64,000 nt of DNA, taken from contig NHNY01000034.1 in assembly GCA_002786065.1 (NCBI GenBank), forward strand, positions 1 to 64,000, written 5' to 3'. This DNA is from Microcyclospora pomicola. Its lineage: Eukaryota > Ascomycota > Dothideomycetes > Capnodiales. Each line of letters starts with the position of its first letter. Position 1 is the stretch's first letter. Shown here piece after piece: positions 32,574 to 42,962 of the stretch. Below the pieces are notes generated by a model, which made no database searches, was not told where the DNA came from, and saw only the letters and a list, made by a program, of their open reading frames with translations. Position numbers and translations under genes: made by a program.

Positions 32574-32678
32574 CGCACGGAGCAACCACTTATGTTGCTG
32601 CCTGAGGCATTAACACCCACAACTTCCGTCCGTATACCACGAACCACGCAGTAGAAATTCAGTCTGCTACAATCCGCC
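32574..32678. promoter_or_regulatory. 105-bp divergent promoter, MPS1 and RPB4
   Basis: Only 105 bases separate the two start codons, so core promoters and leaders of both genes must be packed here or overlap the coding regions. Confidence 0.5.
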
Positions 32679-33257
32679 ATGGCAGGTCCAACGCACGCAT
32701 CTTCCGGTGGATCCGCCGCCCACGATGCAGACAGCTTCACGCCGTTCATCAACTCGCGCAAAAAGCCGCGACCCACCGGCGACGAGGAAGCGACCTCGAT
32801 CCTGCGACTGGGCGAGCTCGAGAACACGCCCGCGTTGTCCGTCGCGGAATGCAACGAGTTGCTGAACCGACTGGAGGCCAACTCGCAGCGAGTCTCCGAC
32901 AAGCCGATCTACACCAAGACGCGCGAGTACGTGGGCATGTTCTCGCGGTTTAAGGACAGCAATACCGTGACGCAGGTGGATGCGATTTGCAGCAAGTTGC
33001 TGGAAGAGCATGGCTTTACGCAATACGAGAAGGCGCAGATTGGTCAGTGCTTGCGGTGTTGAGGTCTACACGTTGAGGAATCGGCGCATTGAGCACGGGT
33101 GAGAAGCACGAGCTGACTGCTTGGGTGAATAGCTACATTGTGCTGCGATACTGCCGAAGAAGCGCGAACGCTCATCCCTTCGATCGAAGGCAAGATCTCG
33201 GATGATGACTTGCAGACGATTCTGGACGACATTTCGAAGCTGAGAGACTTTTCGTAG
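32679..33257 (+). CDS. rpb4: RNA polymerase II subunit RPB4
   Basis: Exons 32679-33042 and 33133-33257 joined in phase 1 across a 90-nt intron (GTCAGT donor, GCTGACT branch, AATAG acceptor), giving 162 residues. Without splicing the first exon would end seven codons past the splice site. Typical motifs are RLGELENTPALSVAECNELL, YVGMFSRFKD and, across the splice, EKAQI-ATLCCDTAEEARTL followed by SIEGKISDDDLQTILDDIS. With RPB7, RPB4 forms the polymerase II stalk used in initiation and mRNA fate. It is shorter than the yeast protein because the yeast insertions are absent. Confidence 0.93.
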
Positions 33258-33909
33258 TGACGGGTGAAACGTGAGATATGGTTGATGGATGCGTTCGATC
33301 CGAGCTGCGCGACTAGCCAGGCAACAAGGGAGAAGACGCACGTTTTGTATGGATTAGCGATGGCGTTTTGGGTAGGGAGATATGGCTTCGTTGAAGCTCA
33401 GCAAAAGACGCATATGACCATCACGGGCCTGGGATAGCATAGTAACGCTTAGACAGGAAATCAGAGAGCTGCGACCAGCGAATGGAGCACCACATTGAAC
33501 GTCGTTCATAATTGCCAGTCTGAAGTACACCAGCATAATACATGCTCTTTAACACTCATCTATCAATTCCTGTCTAGGTGGATGTACACAAATAGCAAAT
33601 GACAACGCCAATGGGCAAATCGAGAGCTGAGTTCGAAAGCAACTGTACTCGCTACAGGTCATGAAACAGATTCGTGAGATCGCCAATTGAACCGCCCACC
33701 ACAAACTCTTCGCTTTTCATTCTTGCTCCTCTACTCGTCATCAAGTCCCAAGCTGATAATGACGAACCACCCCAACCTCCTTCCTGCTTGAAGCGCCGAT
33801 AACACCGCGCTGGAATTCAGAGGACAATCGTAATATTGCAGTCTCGACAAAGGAAATAAGAAAATGTATGATAGGAAAGTTCCGCGTTTAAGGCGGACGT
33901 GGCCCAAAC
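33258..33909. other. Convergent intergenic region
   Basis: Lies between the ends of RPB4 and RIM15; contains 3' untranslated sequence and no recognisable gene. Confidence 0.45.
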
Positions 33910-36900
33910 TTAATCACGATGCATTGGCGAACCCGATGCACGGGGTGTCGGATCAGGATCGGGTACATCTTGAGCATGCTGCGGCTTGGGCGTAGTATCG
34001 AGGTCAGTCGGACCAATATCAGCATCCATGTCGATGATCTTGGCGTCATGTCCGGGCTCTCGAGGGAACATCTCTGGTGGTGTCAGTGTGCCACTGCTTT
34101 CCAAGATGGTCTCTGGCACATTTCGGATCGTGTCGGATAGTCCTGCCGGGGCGCTCGAACTGATGACAAGATCGTCATTGGACACCACACTACCCTGACT
34201 GTTGGTTCGCATCATCTCCGTGCCAAGTTTGGAGGTGCGCTTAGCATGCCTTCGAGGAGAACGCTGGCGGAAGTTGATGTTCCCCAGCTCCTCGTCTTCA
34301 TCATCACCTGATTCGGCGGCGGATTCGTGACGGCCCCGCTCGAGAGAGCGTCTCTTTGCTTGAATGGCTTCTGTCGAAGGCTGCTTCCTCGGCCCGGTAT
34401 GTTCTTGCGTGCCAAGTGTTGCAGGTGCTGACTCTTGGTGGCTTAGACTGGGCGGGTGATGCTGTTCAAGGGCTCTGCCATAGTCAAGCTCCGGGCTAGC
34501 ACTCAGGCTATTTGATATGCCCAGACCACCAAAATTACGTTCAAGATCTGATTGGTCCCATTCATTGGTTGCTTGCCGACTGATGATGACAGGAATGCTG
34601 TCGAACTGGCTGATGTTCGTTTCATCAGACAGACTGGTGCTGACGGAATCCTCTCGTGAACCATGGTAGCTGCTCGATAGACCGCGTCCGTACCCGCCAA
34701 ACCCAGAAGAAGTGGTTGGACTGTCGTCGGTATTCACTGACTCTTGTCGCAGGTTAGACTGTGGGATGGGTTGAGGAGTTGGCTTCCATCCGTCGGGGGG
34801 AGCCTTCCATTGACACAGCCGACCCATGACCTGCTCTAGCTTCTCTTTCGTTGGCGGTTTCTCGACAAGCGCATCGAAATGATGGGCTCCCAGCAACTCC
34901 TTCAAGTATCCCGTCACGGCGACCATTGGTGTATGGGCGTTCGCATTCTTCGTTGTGCGGATCATTCGCGCGACATCCACCCCGTTGACTTGCGGGAGCT
35001 TGTATTCCATCATGATAATATCAAACTTGACTTCACTCATGGCATATCGCATCGCCTCAGAACCGTTGGTGACAGCAATCGTACGACACCGCAACTTCTC
35101 CAGCAGTCGCTCCATAACCAAACGCGAGACAGGATGATCTTCACAGACCAACACATCCAGCGTGCGGAAAGTCGGACCGTCCGTGAAGTTGATCTGTGAT
35201 AGCCGTCGTGAGCTTTGCCGCCTTCGCTGTACGCGCAGCAATGCCTTCTGTCGGGTCTCTTCATTGTCGCTTGACGAGGGCGAGACATCAAAAACGCCAC
35301 TTCTACGCTTGTGATAATATGGCACAAGATCAGGCATGAGTTCACCTTCCTGAGATCCAACCGTGTATGATCTTTGCCGAGGCGAGGAAGCACTACTTTG
35401 GCGCGACCTTTCAATACTTTGAGCGGCAGGTAATGATGTGGATGGTGGAGGCCCCATCGACTTGGCGCTTTTGATAGGAGCTGGAGCGTTGGAGGTGGGT
35501 GGTTTGAAGTTTGCCGGCAGACGAGCAGCCTGGTCGAAGAAGTTCCCAGGCTGCAAAGACGTGCCTTGCTGTGATAGGTTGGACGAACCGCTGGATGTCT
35601 TTCGTCGTTCGTGGTGCTGCCCAGCACTGAAGGACACAAGCAGAGGGGATGATGGTTGCGATCCACGATTCGGCGATGAGCTGCTTTGTTGGCTGAGTAG
35701 GGATGGCGATTGTGGTTTGTTATTGCTTTTCGTCACAGAGATTGTCCGACTCAATGGAAGCGTAACCAACGGACTGGACTCGAGGGATGTTGGCGGTGGC
35801 GGAGACACAAGCGGAGGTGCAGGCGACGACGATGCGCTTGTGTTTGCACTCGATGACTTGACTTGGGCTTGCAATGCATCTGCTCGAAGTTTTTGAATGA
35901 CGTCCTTATTGGCCTTCTCTAACACTGGAAGATTCTTGAACTGGAAACTCCCGAAGTCGTCCGTCGCTACAGGCTCGCTCAACCTGCGGGATCGGGCATC
36001 TCTCACGTGCGGAGGGATGTGTAAGGGCATGAGGTTACGCTTGACAGCATTGACCTGAGTTCTAATCCGGGAGAGCGCGTCGTGCGGTCGGTCTGGGTAA
36101 TCAGCCCCAGGAGTTTGCGCAGGAGAGGACACTTCGTCTTGGAACTCTGCAGCAAAGTTGTTCATCGTCGCACCACGAGCATCAAAGTATTCGGTGTCTT
36201 CAGGATTCTCACTGGCAGGTACGAAAGATGCTTCGTCCTCGCGAAGTCGATCCCAATTCAGATCTGCAAACCACGGATGGGCCTTGATCTCTTCTCCACC
36301 ATTCGGGAACTCCTCGTCTTTGTTAGATCCAAGTCGCTCGTTTGGATCGACGCATAAAAGTTTGTTGATGAGGTTCCTCGCTTCTTCCGACACGACAACA
36401 TCCTCATCGTCATCTGGCCAGTGTATTCTACGGTTCAAGATGTGCTGAAAGACCTCCTCGGGGGTGTCCGCATTGAAAGGTGGTATGCCATACAGACACT
36501 CAAAAAGGATGCAGCCAATCGACCACCAATCGCTCATCTCATCCTGGCCAGCGCCGCTGATGGTCTCCGGCGCCAGATAGTCGGGTGTACCAACAAAGCG
36601 CCTGTCACTGTCCTGTGGATCGAACAGAGACATCATTGGGGGCGGCATGGCAGCTGTTTGTGGTGGAGTGTCTAGGCGAGCAGCGCTGGTGTTGCTTGGC
36701 ACTGGGTGCAGCGCATAAGGATCGGGTGAGTCACCACCGCCCTCGCTAGCAGTCTCTTCCTCAATCGGCGTTCTACCATCCGCAACGGAGAAGCGCCGGA
36801 ACATGCTTTCCAGTCCTTCGCTGTCTCCACTGTTACTACGATTGCCAGATGTTCGTCTTGACGGTTCGCGCGAGCCCTCTCGATTCAAGCTGAAGTATGA

Positions 36901-39798
36901 TGGTTGTCCAAGATCGCTGAGTACAGCTGGGGTCATGGATGGTGTCTGCCCTGGCGATTGACCTGGTATGTGATAGTCGAATGATGTGGATCTTGACGAT
37001 CCAACTGATGGCGCTCTTCGGAAAGGACCAGACTTAAGCAGATCGGGAGGCGCATCGTCTGGTTTGGCATTGATAGCACGCTTCTGCCGACCGATGAGAC
37101 CCATACGAGAGAGACCGAAATCTGTGAGCTTTAAATGTCCCTTCGCATCGATGAGCAGGTTGTCCGGCTTTAGATCTCGATGGACGATTTGTCGGCTATG
37201 CAGATGTTGGACGCAAAGCACCACCTCTCCGATATACTTCTTGGTCCAGTCTTCTGGGAGTGAGCCCAACACTTTGATCAACGATGCACAGTCTCCACCA
37301 TTGAGGTACTCCATCACGAGGTACAGGTAGTCTTTGCTTGAGAAGGTCCAGTACAGCTTGGCGACAAAGTCGCTCTCGCCTTGCCACATCATAATGGCTC
37401 GCTCAGCTTTGACATTCGTCACTTGATTCTTGGCAATCATGTCGGCCTTTTTGAGAGTTTTGATGGCGTAGTAATCACCGGTAGACTTCTTCTTCGATAG
37501 GTATACACTACCGAAAGCGCCTTTACTGATGGGTTTGATGATCTCGAAGTCCTTGATGGATGTTTGCACCGCGCGCGGCTGGGGATTGCTGATCACTGCG
37601 CTCAGACGCGGTGAGGCTGGCCGCCCCAAGGCATCTCCGAGAACATTCGATGACTGGCGACGGTGATGCTGCGCTCTTATCACGGGAGAATGAAAGTCGC
37701 CTTGGGATGTGACTGGTGAGGTGATCGGTGATGGCATGCTGTTGCTATCGGTACCGCTTGGCAGTCTGGGCTTGGCCATGCGGAGTGGGGATGAAGGTGG
37801 CGGTGGACCTCTCGCAGGGGAGCTGTGCCGTCCTGCGTTCGTCAGACTTGGAAGCACAAGGCTCTGCCGTTTGCGATCTCGTGAGCGTCCACCAACCACG
37901 CGACCAAGTGTGACTTCGTTACTAGGAGAATCAGACCTCCTATGGCTGCCAGAGGCAATGGAAGAACGCATACTGCTGTCACTGTCTGCTCCAGCGTCAT
38001 TCTCCAGCGCGAGTGAGCCACGCTTGTGCAGAGGAAAGGAATCCGGAACGCCGCTGTAAGAAGACTTGGGTGTCATCGCGCCAGCTTGTGGACTGCTTGC
38101 ACGCGAAGAACCGTTTGAAGACGTCCTGCCTCGGAGGCTGAATTCTTGGGCGTGGCGGAGAGCGAACGCCATCGCAGACGGACTACCAGACTGCCGTCTT
38201 GGGTTGATGTTGAATGAGTCCTCCGGCAGATTGGGATCTGGCAGTGCCCTTGCGGTGTCCATATCTGGCTCAATTCGTTGCTCGGGCGTCTCGTATCGAG
38301 AAGAGTCGTCCTCGCTGGAATCACTCAGCTCGCCATTTGCAATCCGAGCGGCTTTCTGCAACGCTGCCTCAATACATTCCTGCACCAAGATATCGTACTC
38401 GACTCTGATCCGTTCCGAGTACTCCAGGATCCTTCGATGGCGGAACACAGCTTCAGTCTTGGCTTTGGCAAGTTGTGATGTCTCGTCGCAGAGTAATGAC
38501 AACCCGTTTTCATTTTCCAAAGTTGATGCACTTGGAGACTGCCATTGTAGAACTTGCTGGATGCGACTTTCAGACTGTGGTGACTGCGTCCGGAGTTCGC
38601 CTGGAGCATAGCTTTTCGTATCCTTGATGGAAGGTGTACTGATTTCCATGGCGGTATCACAAAGATCAAGCACCAATTCGACGATGCGCGCTAGAGGTCG
38701 TCGGACAGCAAACGACCGAGCGCGATGGTGACTTAGGCCACTTGTGGAGGACTCTCGTGATCTGGTGGGATTGCTGGCAGGAGAAGCGCGTCCTGACGAG
38801 GGCGCCGACGATGGCTGAGCTTGTGATCCGATCGGTAATCCTTTGTACTCCGCTTTCGGTAAGGGCAAAGGCGACCCAGCATCCGCAGAAGACTTGATGA
38901 CCTTGGTCTGCGCCTCGAGAGCGTCCAACACTTTCACCAACGCAGAACGCTGCTCATTCAACGACTCTTGGGCGAGTTGTACTTCCATCTCAGCACGGTG
39001 TTCCTGGGAGCAAAGCTCGGTGTGCTTCTCAAACCACCAAGGGGTGATCTGACGTTCACAGATGCGACAAAGTACTGGCATCGGTGGAGGGTGATTCTCA
39101 GGATCACGAACACCCTCATCAGCGAGGAGCGTGAGGTAGTTGGCGAGCATCTCGGCTCCAATTCCCAAAGACTCGATAAGCACGTCGGGTAGGTCGATGG
39201 TGATTTCGCGTGATACTGGCGGTTTGACCATCCACATGGTGTGACTCTCCACGCCAGTTGTACGGTCGTAGACCATGATACCCTGTGCTTCAAGATCGAT
39301 CTTCGAAGTCCTTCGCTTGTCTTGCTCGTCATCGTCGATACATTCGAAACCAGCCTTCGGGTCCACTGGTGTTCTATCGCCTGGCGAGATCGAACCTTCA
39401 TCTCCACCAGCCGATCGCCCTTTGATAGAGAAACGAATGGTCCGACTCTTCGAATCGTCCTTCATGATGGCTTCGACAGTATCCTTGAACACCGTACAGT
39501 TCTCCACCAGTAGATCCGCGATCGGCCGACGTATGACTCGCTCGGGAGGCTCGCCTGTGATATCCACCCATGACGGACTGACCCATCGAATCACTCCCTC
39601 CAGGTCAAGCTCCATGATGGCGTTCAGAGACTGCTCGGCAGCCCGTTTAAGATCCTCTCGCTCCTCCCGGATATCCTCACTGAGTGTCCGCTCCATGTTC
39701 GTCCGTAGTGCTTCATCCCGTGCCAACTCTGATTTCAGAGTGGTGACCGCCGCAGGGGCCAGACTCCCTCGCTTGTGCATCGCGCCATCTTCTGCCAT
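33910..39798 (-). CDS. rim15: RIM15/Cek1-type protein kinase with PAS and receiver domains
   Basis: A 1962-residue intronless frame, close to the layout of yeast Rim15. In order: PAS-like domain at about 50-130 (NAIMELDLEGVIRWVSPSWV), a Cys/His motif (LCRICERQITPWWFEKHTEL, then C), a kinase from about 748 to 1180 (GAFGSVYLSKK, YYAIKTLKK, VHRDLKPDNLL, LTDFGLSRMG, GTPDYLAPE), an AGC-type tail and a response-regulator receiver at about 1546-1661. A 170- to 180-residue insert between DFG and APE is the hallmark of the Greatwall/Rim15 group. In the receiver the acidic pocket (VLVCEDHP), Thr (VAVTGYL) and Lys (LVEKP) are kept, but the phospho-acceptor is Glu1598 (IIMMEYKLPQ), not Asp. RIM15 acts downstream of nutrient kinases and sets quiescence and meiosis through Igo-type phosphatase inhibitors. 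Confidence 0.95.
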   Translation of the reverse strand: MAEDGAMHKRGSLAPAAVTTLKSELARDEALRTNMERTLSEDIREEREDLKRAAEQSLNAIMELDLEGVIRWVSPSWVDITGEPPERVIRRPIADLLVENCTVFKDTVEAIMKDDSKSRTIRFSIKGRSAGGDEGSISPGDRTPVDPKAGFECIDDDEQDKRRTSKIDLEAQGIMVYDRTTGVESHTMWMVKPPVSREITIDLPDVLIESLGIGAEMLANYLTLLADEGVRDPENHPPPMPVLCRICERQITPWWFEKHTELCSQEHRAEMEVQLAQESLNEQRSALVKVLDALEAQTKVIKSSADAGSPLPLPKAEYKGLPIGSQAQPSSAPSSGRASPASNPTRSRESSTSGLSHHRARSFAVRRPLARIVELVLDLCDTAMEISTPSIKDTKSYAPGELRTQSPQSESRIQQVLQWQSPSASTLENENGLSLLCDETSQLAKAKTEAVFRHRRILEYSERIRVEYDILVQECIEAALQKAARIANGELSDSSEDDSSRYETPEQRIEPDMDTARALPDPNLPEDSFNINPRRQSGSPSAMAFALRHAQEFSLRGRTSSNGSSRASSPQAGAMTPKSSYSGVPDSFPLHKRGSLALENDAGADSDSSMRSSIASGSHRRSDSPSNEVTLGRVVGGRSRDRKRQSLVLPSLTNAGRHSSPARGPPPPSSPLRMAKPRLPSGTDSNSMPSPITSPVTSQGDFHSPVIRAQHHRRQSSNVLGDALGRPASPRLSAVISNPQPRAVQTSIKDFEIIKPISKGAFGSVYLSKKKSTGDYYAIKTLKKADMIAKNQVTNVKAERAIMMWQGESDFVAKLYWTFSSKDYLYLVMEYLNGGDCASLIKVLGSLPEDWTKKYIGEVVLCVQHLHSRQIVHRDLKPDNLLIDAKGHLKLTDFGLSRMGLIGRQKRAINAKPDDAPPDLLKSGPFRRAPSVGSSRSTSFDYHIPGQSPGQTPSMTPAVLSDLGQPSYFSLNREGSREPSRRTSGNRSNSGDSEGLESMFRRFSVADGRTPIEEETASEGGGDSPDPYALHPVPSNTSAARLDTPPQTAAMPPPMMSLFDPQDSDRRFVGTPDYLAPETISGAGQDEMSDWWSIGCILFECLYGIPPFNADTPEEVFQHILNRRIHWPDDDEDVVVSEEARNLINKLLCVDPNERLGSNKDEEFPNGGEEIKAHPWFADLNWDRLREDEASFVPASENPEDTEYFDARGATMNNFAAEFQDEVSSPAQTPGADYPDRPHDALSRIRTQVNAVKRNLMPLHIPPHVRDARSRRLSEPVATDDFGSFQFKNLPVLEKANKDVIQKLRADALQAQVKSSSANTSASSSPAPPLVSPPPPTSLESSPLVTLPLSRTISVTKSNNKPQSPSLLSQQSSSSPNRGSQPSSPLLVSFSAGQHHERRKTSSGSSNLSQQGTSLQPGNFFDQAARLPANFKPPTSNAPAPIKSAKSMGPPPSTSLPAAQSIERSRQSSASSPRQRSYTVGSQEGELMPDLVPYYHKRRSGVFDVSPSSSDNEETRQKALLRVQRRRQSSRRLSQINFTDGPTFRTLDVLVCEDHPVSRLVMERLLEKLRCRTIAVTNGSEAMRYAMSEVKFDIIMMEYKLPQVNGVDVARMIRTTKNANAHTPMVAVTGYLKELLGAHHFDALVEKPPTKEKLEQVMGRLCQWKAPPDGWKPTPQPIPQSNLRQESVNTDDSPTTSSGFGGYGRGLSSSYHGSREDSVSTSLSDETNISQFDSIPVIISRQATNEWDQSDLERNFGGLGISNSLSASPELDYGRALEQHHPPSLSHQESAPATLGTQEHTGPRKQPSTEAIQAKRRSLERGRHESAAESGDDEDEELGNINFRQRSPRRHAKRTSKLGTEMMRTNSQGSVVSNDDLVISSSAPAGLSDTIRNVPETILESSGTLTPPEMFPREPGHDAKIIDMDADIGPTDLDTTPKPQHAQDVPDPDPTPRASGSPMHRD

Positions 39799-41084
39799 TG
39801 TACCAGTCCCTCACTAGTGATGAAACTCGAGGCGTGCCAGAAGGCACGTAGGTCGGGCAGCTATATCCTCATGACGAGCCCAGCCATCATACTCAGGCGA
39901 AGAGATGAAGGCGTGGTGGAGGGAGCTGTGAGTGGTGAGTCCGTGGTCCAGCAGCGAACAGTCCTCCCGACGACGGAATACAGCCACGAGCCTCTTGTCG
40001 ATCGCCGAACAACGAGAATGGCGAGGGTCAACAGGGCGGAGAGGAGTAGACGGATGAACCAGATGGTGGGAGTGGTGGAAGTGTCAGGGTCGGGGTGGAC
40101 AACGACTGCGATCGGCCATCCATGCACAATCGCGGAGGTCGACTATAGCAGCAGTCAGTTACGTTAGTCCTAGTCAGTAGCAGAAGATGACCTGTCGCGT
40201 CGTTGGCGATTCATTGCTGCGGGGAAGGCGCGGGCTTGGCCAAGTCCAGTCTCGCCTCTCGGCCACTCTCCTCCTCTCGCTGGCCAAGTCGTCTGGTACT
40301 TCTGACATCGATGCACGGCGCCCTCGCTTACGGTATTACAACGATCTACAGCACACGGTATCGTCGCCTGTCCTATCCGGCCGCCAGCGTGCGTGATGCC
40401 GCGCCCGTTGAAGAATTATGCAGCGTGAATGGAGTTGGCGCATGGGTCAGACCCCGGCAGGGTCACGTCGACCGCAATGCCTGTGGCGACTCGTGCCCTG
40501 TGGACTCCAACTGCCGGGCCAATGTCTCATGCGATCCGAATGATCTGGTTGATGAACATCAACTCTGAAGTCTCGCTTGTCGTGCTTGTACAACGGGAGA
40601 TCGTCACTCTCAAACCCAGCGTGCCTCCGTTATAGCACGAGCAGAGATAATATCCGTTTCCAGTGCTACCATGGGACCTATCATATTCTGCGGCAGTCGG
40701 AGCATAGTCCACGATCTAAGGAGGGAGAGCTTCTTGAGCCGTCGCGATCCGTGTGGGCAGAATGTTGCCTTTCTGTGCTGGTCACAAGACGGTCGCGATG
40801 TGGCATATGCACAGCTCGTATACCACCTACGACATGTGAATCCAGGTAGTCAAGCATGATTGGATACTTTGACAGCTTGGCTTCACAGATTTTCTAGGAA
40901 AGTCGTCACTGCTCAGTCATGCAAACATAAGGTGTTCTGATGAATCGAAAGCGCTTCATAACAATAGCATAACCGCATGACAGGCAAGAAACACAATTAC
41001 ACAACCTCTGGTAGCCACCCAACACACCTTCCCCTCCTACATCACAAGGTATCAAAACCATCGACGTCGGGCGGAGTATCCCAA
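39799..41084. other. RIM15 upstream region
   Basis: About 1.3 kb to the 3' end of the next gene; contains the RIM15 promoter and probably a long leader. Short open frames (up to 130 codons) have no domain signal. Confidence 0.45.
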
Positions 41085-41745
41085 TCAACCCACATCCCAT
41101 CGCCCAGCGCCATGCATGCCAAACTTGGTACGATCACTCAATCCACGTCGTTCATACTCCTCTTTCCGCATCTGTTTCTTGACTTCTTTCGCATTCCGTC
41201 TCTCATATTCCTCCTCTCCTCCCGCAAGACTTTCTGAATCACTTGGACGGCGCGAAAACTTGGCTTTCGTCTTCTCCACGGCCGAAGAGAAGAACGACTT
41301 GCCGTGGGATGAAGCTTCAGACCCATCCGGATTGCTGTCGACGTTGGATGAGCGTCTGCTTGGAGAAGCCTCGAATGATGTCGACAGCGATGTCGTCTCT
41401 GATGACATAGTATCTCGACGAGTGCTAGACATGCTGTCAAGCTTTCCCGAACTGTCTGGGCTGGATATCCTGGATTGCAAGTATTCAGCGCGAAGTCGCA
41501 GGCAGTCGATAGGGGCTTGAGGTCTGCACTGACCTTGGGCGAACGGATGCTTGCAAAAGTGAAGAGCTCGACTGCGATCGAGGTGAGACTGGTCGCGCTG
41601 CTGGAGCTTTGGCGGGTTTCTCGTCTCGCTGTTCTTGGGCAAGGGCTTGACGCTCCTGAGACATGACTTTAGTCTGATGGACGATGTGTAGGGTTTGATC
41701 CTCGATTGCCAGATTGAGTAACGGTGGTGGTGATAGTGTGTTCAT
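41085..41745 (-). CDS. Small Ser-rich protein with basic C terminus
   Basis: Two exons on the minus strand: 41745 (or 41664) to 41534 and 41469-41085, with a 64-nt intron (GTCAGT donor, AATCCAG acceptor). The upstream ATG gives 198 residues, the ATG at 41664 (MSQERQALAQEQ) gives 171. I do not recognise the family. The N terminus is Ala/Pro/Gln-rich, the middle Ser-rich with SRRSS-type phosphorylation-like sites, then FFSSAVEKTKAKFSRRPSDS and a charged helix EEEYERRNAKEVKKQM, ending GMHGAGRWDVG. The splice joins two frames without loss and the C-terminal helix looks constrained, so I favour a real gene. An alternative 5' exon with a GTATGA donor at about 41747 is also possible, as a leader intron. 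Confidence 0.6.
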
Positions 41746-42962
41746 ACCTGTTGCAATGCTCCGACTTCTCGTCTTCTTATGTACCTTCACTTGTCTGGTC
41801 TCTCAAGAACCTTTGCGAACAAGTACAATGCCAATCAGCTCAATTGAGAGCTATGCTACGAAGGCGATGATGAATCCGTTATCGAGAAGACGCGAATGCT
41901 TTTCCCGCTCATGCAATCCTACAGCAGGAGTCCACGCAACACCCACCTGCATGTTTCCATAGTTTATATGCCATCTTGCCGTCCACACGGTCACGAAAGG
42001 CACAGTCCGAACTCCGGTAGGTCAATCGTCAAAACATGATGACCAAACCTACACCCCAGATCCCTGCGATATGTATGCGATAGCAGCCATTGCTTCAGCG
42101 GTCAGGCCATTGGCACGATAGAGCTCCCTTCGTTTCCCACCTCGTCGAAGCTGAACTTCCTACAACGCTAAACCCAACGCGGTCTCTTACGGCGTTCGGG
42201 ATTAGTATTCCGACGCAGCGGGATGGACGACATTGGTCGAGGCGGTCACCTCACTTCCTCTCGTACATGTACCTCGCGATGACTGTATCGATCTAGCGGT
42301 GACAAAGGTTGAGCTATGGTACGCTTTGGAGGGATACCGCCGGTTGAGATCTTCGTCTTGCATGAGTAGAGGCTGTCGTGTGGTCTCGGCATGCCTCAGG
42401 CGACAGCATTGTTGACGACAGCATTCACAGTATATTGATGCCTGGGAAGGTTGAAGGAGTCAAGTCATGCACGGTAGAATCATAGACGACGCGGCCACGG
42501 CAGACAGAGGATGGGATTCGGTTCATCTTCAGGCAGCGATGTGTGAACATCCCGTACGATCACGATGTAGCTATTGGGGACAGCCTGGGAGGATTGACAG
42601 GGCAGGATACTTACCTGGAGGATTGTCTACCTTATCGCGACCTTGCGGTGCTATCACGGTCAAGCGTTTGCATCACCAACATTCCAGGCAACCGCAATCT
42701 TCGCTGAACCCTAGCTCTAAGATTCGCAAGTGTGAGCTTCTTACTTGGAGGCGTACGACCGACGTCGTAGAAACTCTTGAGGCGACATGGGAGGTCAAGG
42801 TCGTCCTCGTACCTAAGAATGATCTCATTTACTGCGGGATGCGACATCGTAGCATGCTTCATAATCTATCGTATAATCATATCGCAAACGACATCAGATA
42901 GAGTCCTGCGCTAGTGGTGACAATTCATGGGGGTCATGCGTGTATGGCACGGGCACATATAG
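41746..42962. other. Intergenic
   Basis: About 1.2 kb between two minus-strand genes, with no frame that shows a domain. The first part is the likely promoter of the small Ser-rich gene. Confidence 0.45.
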
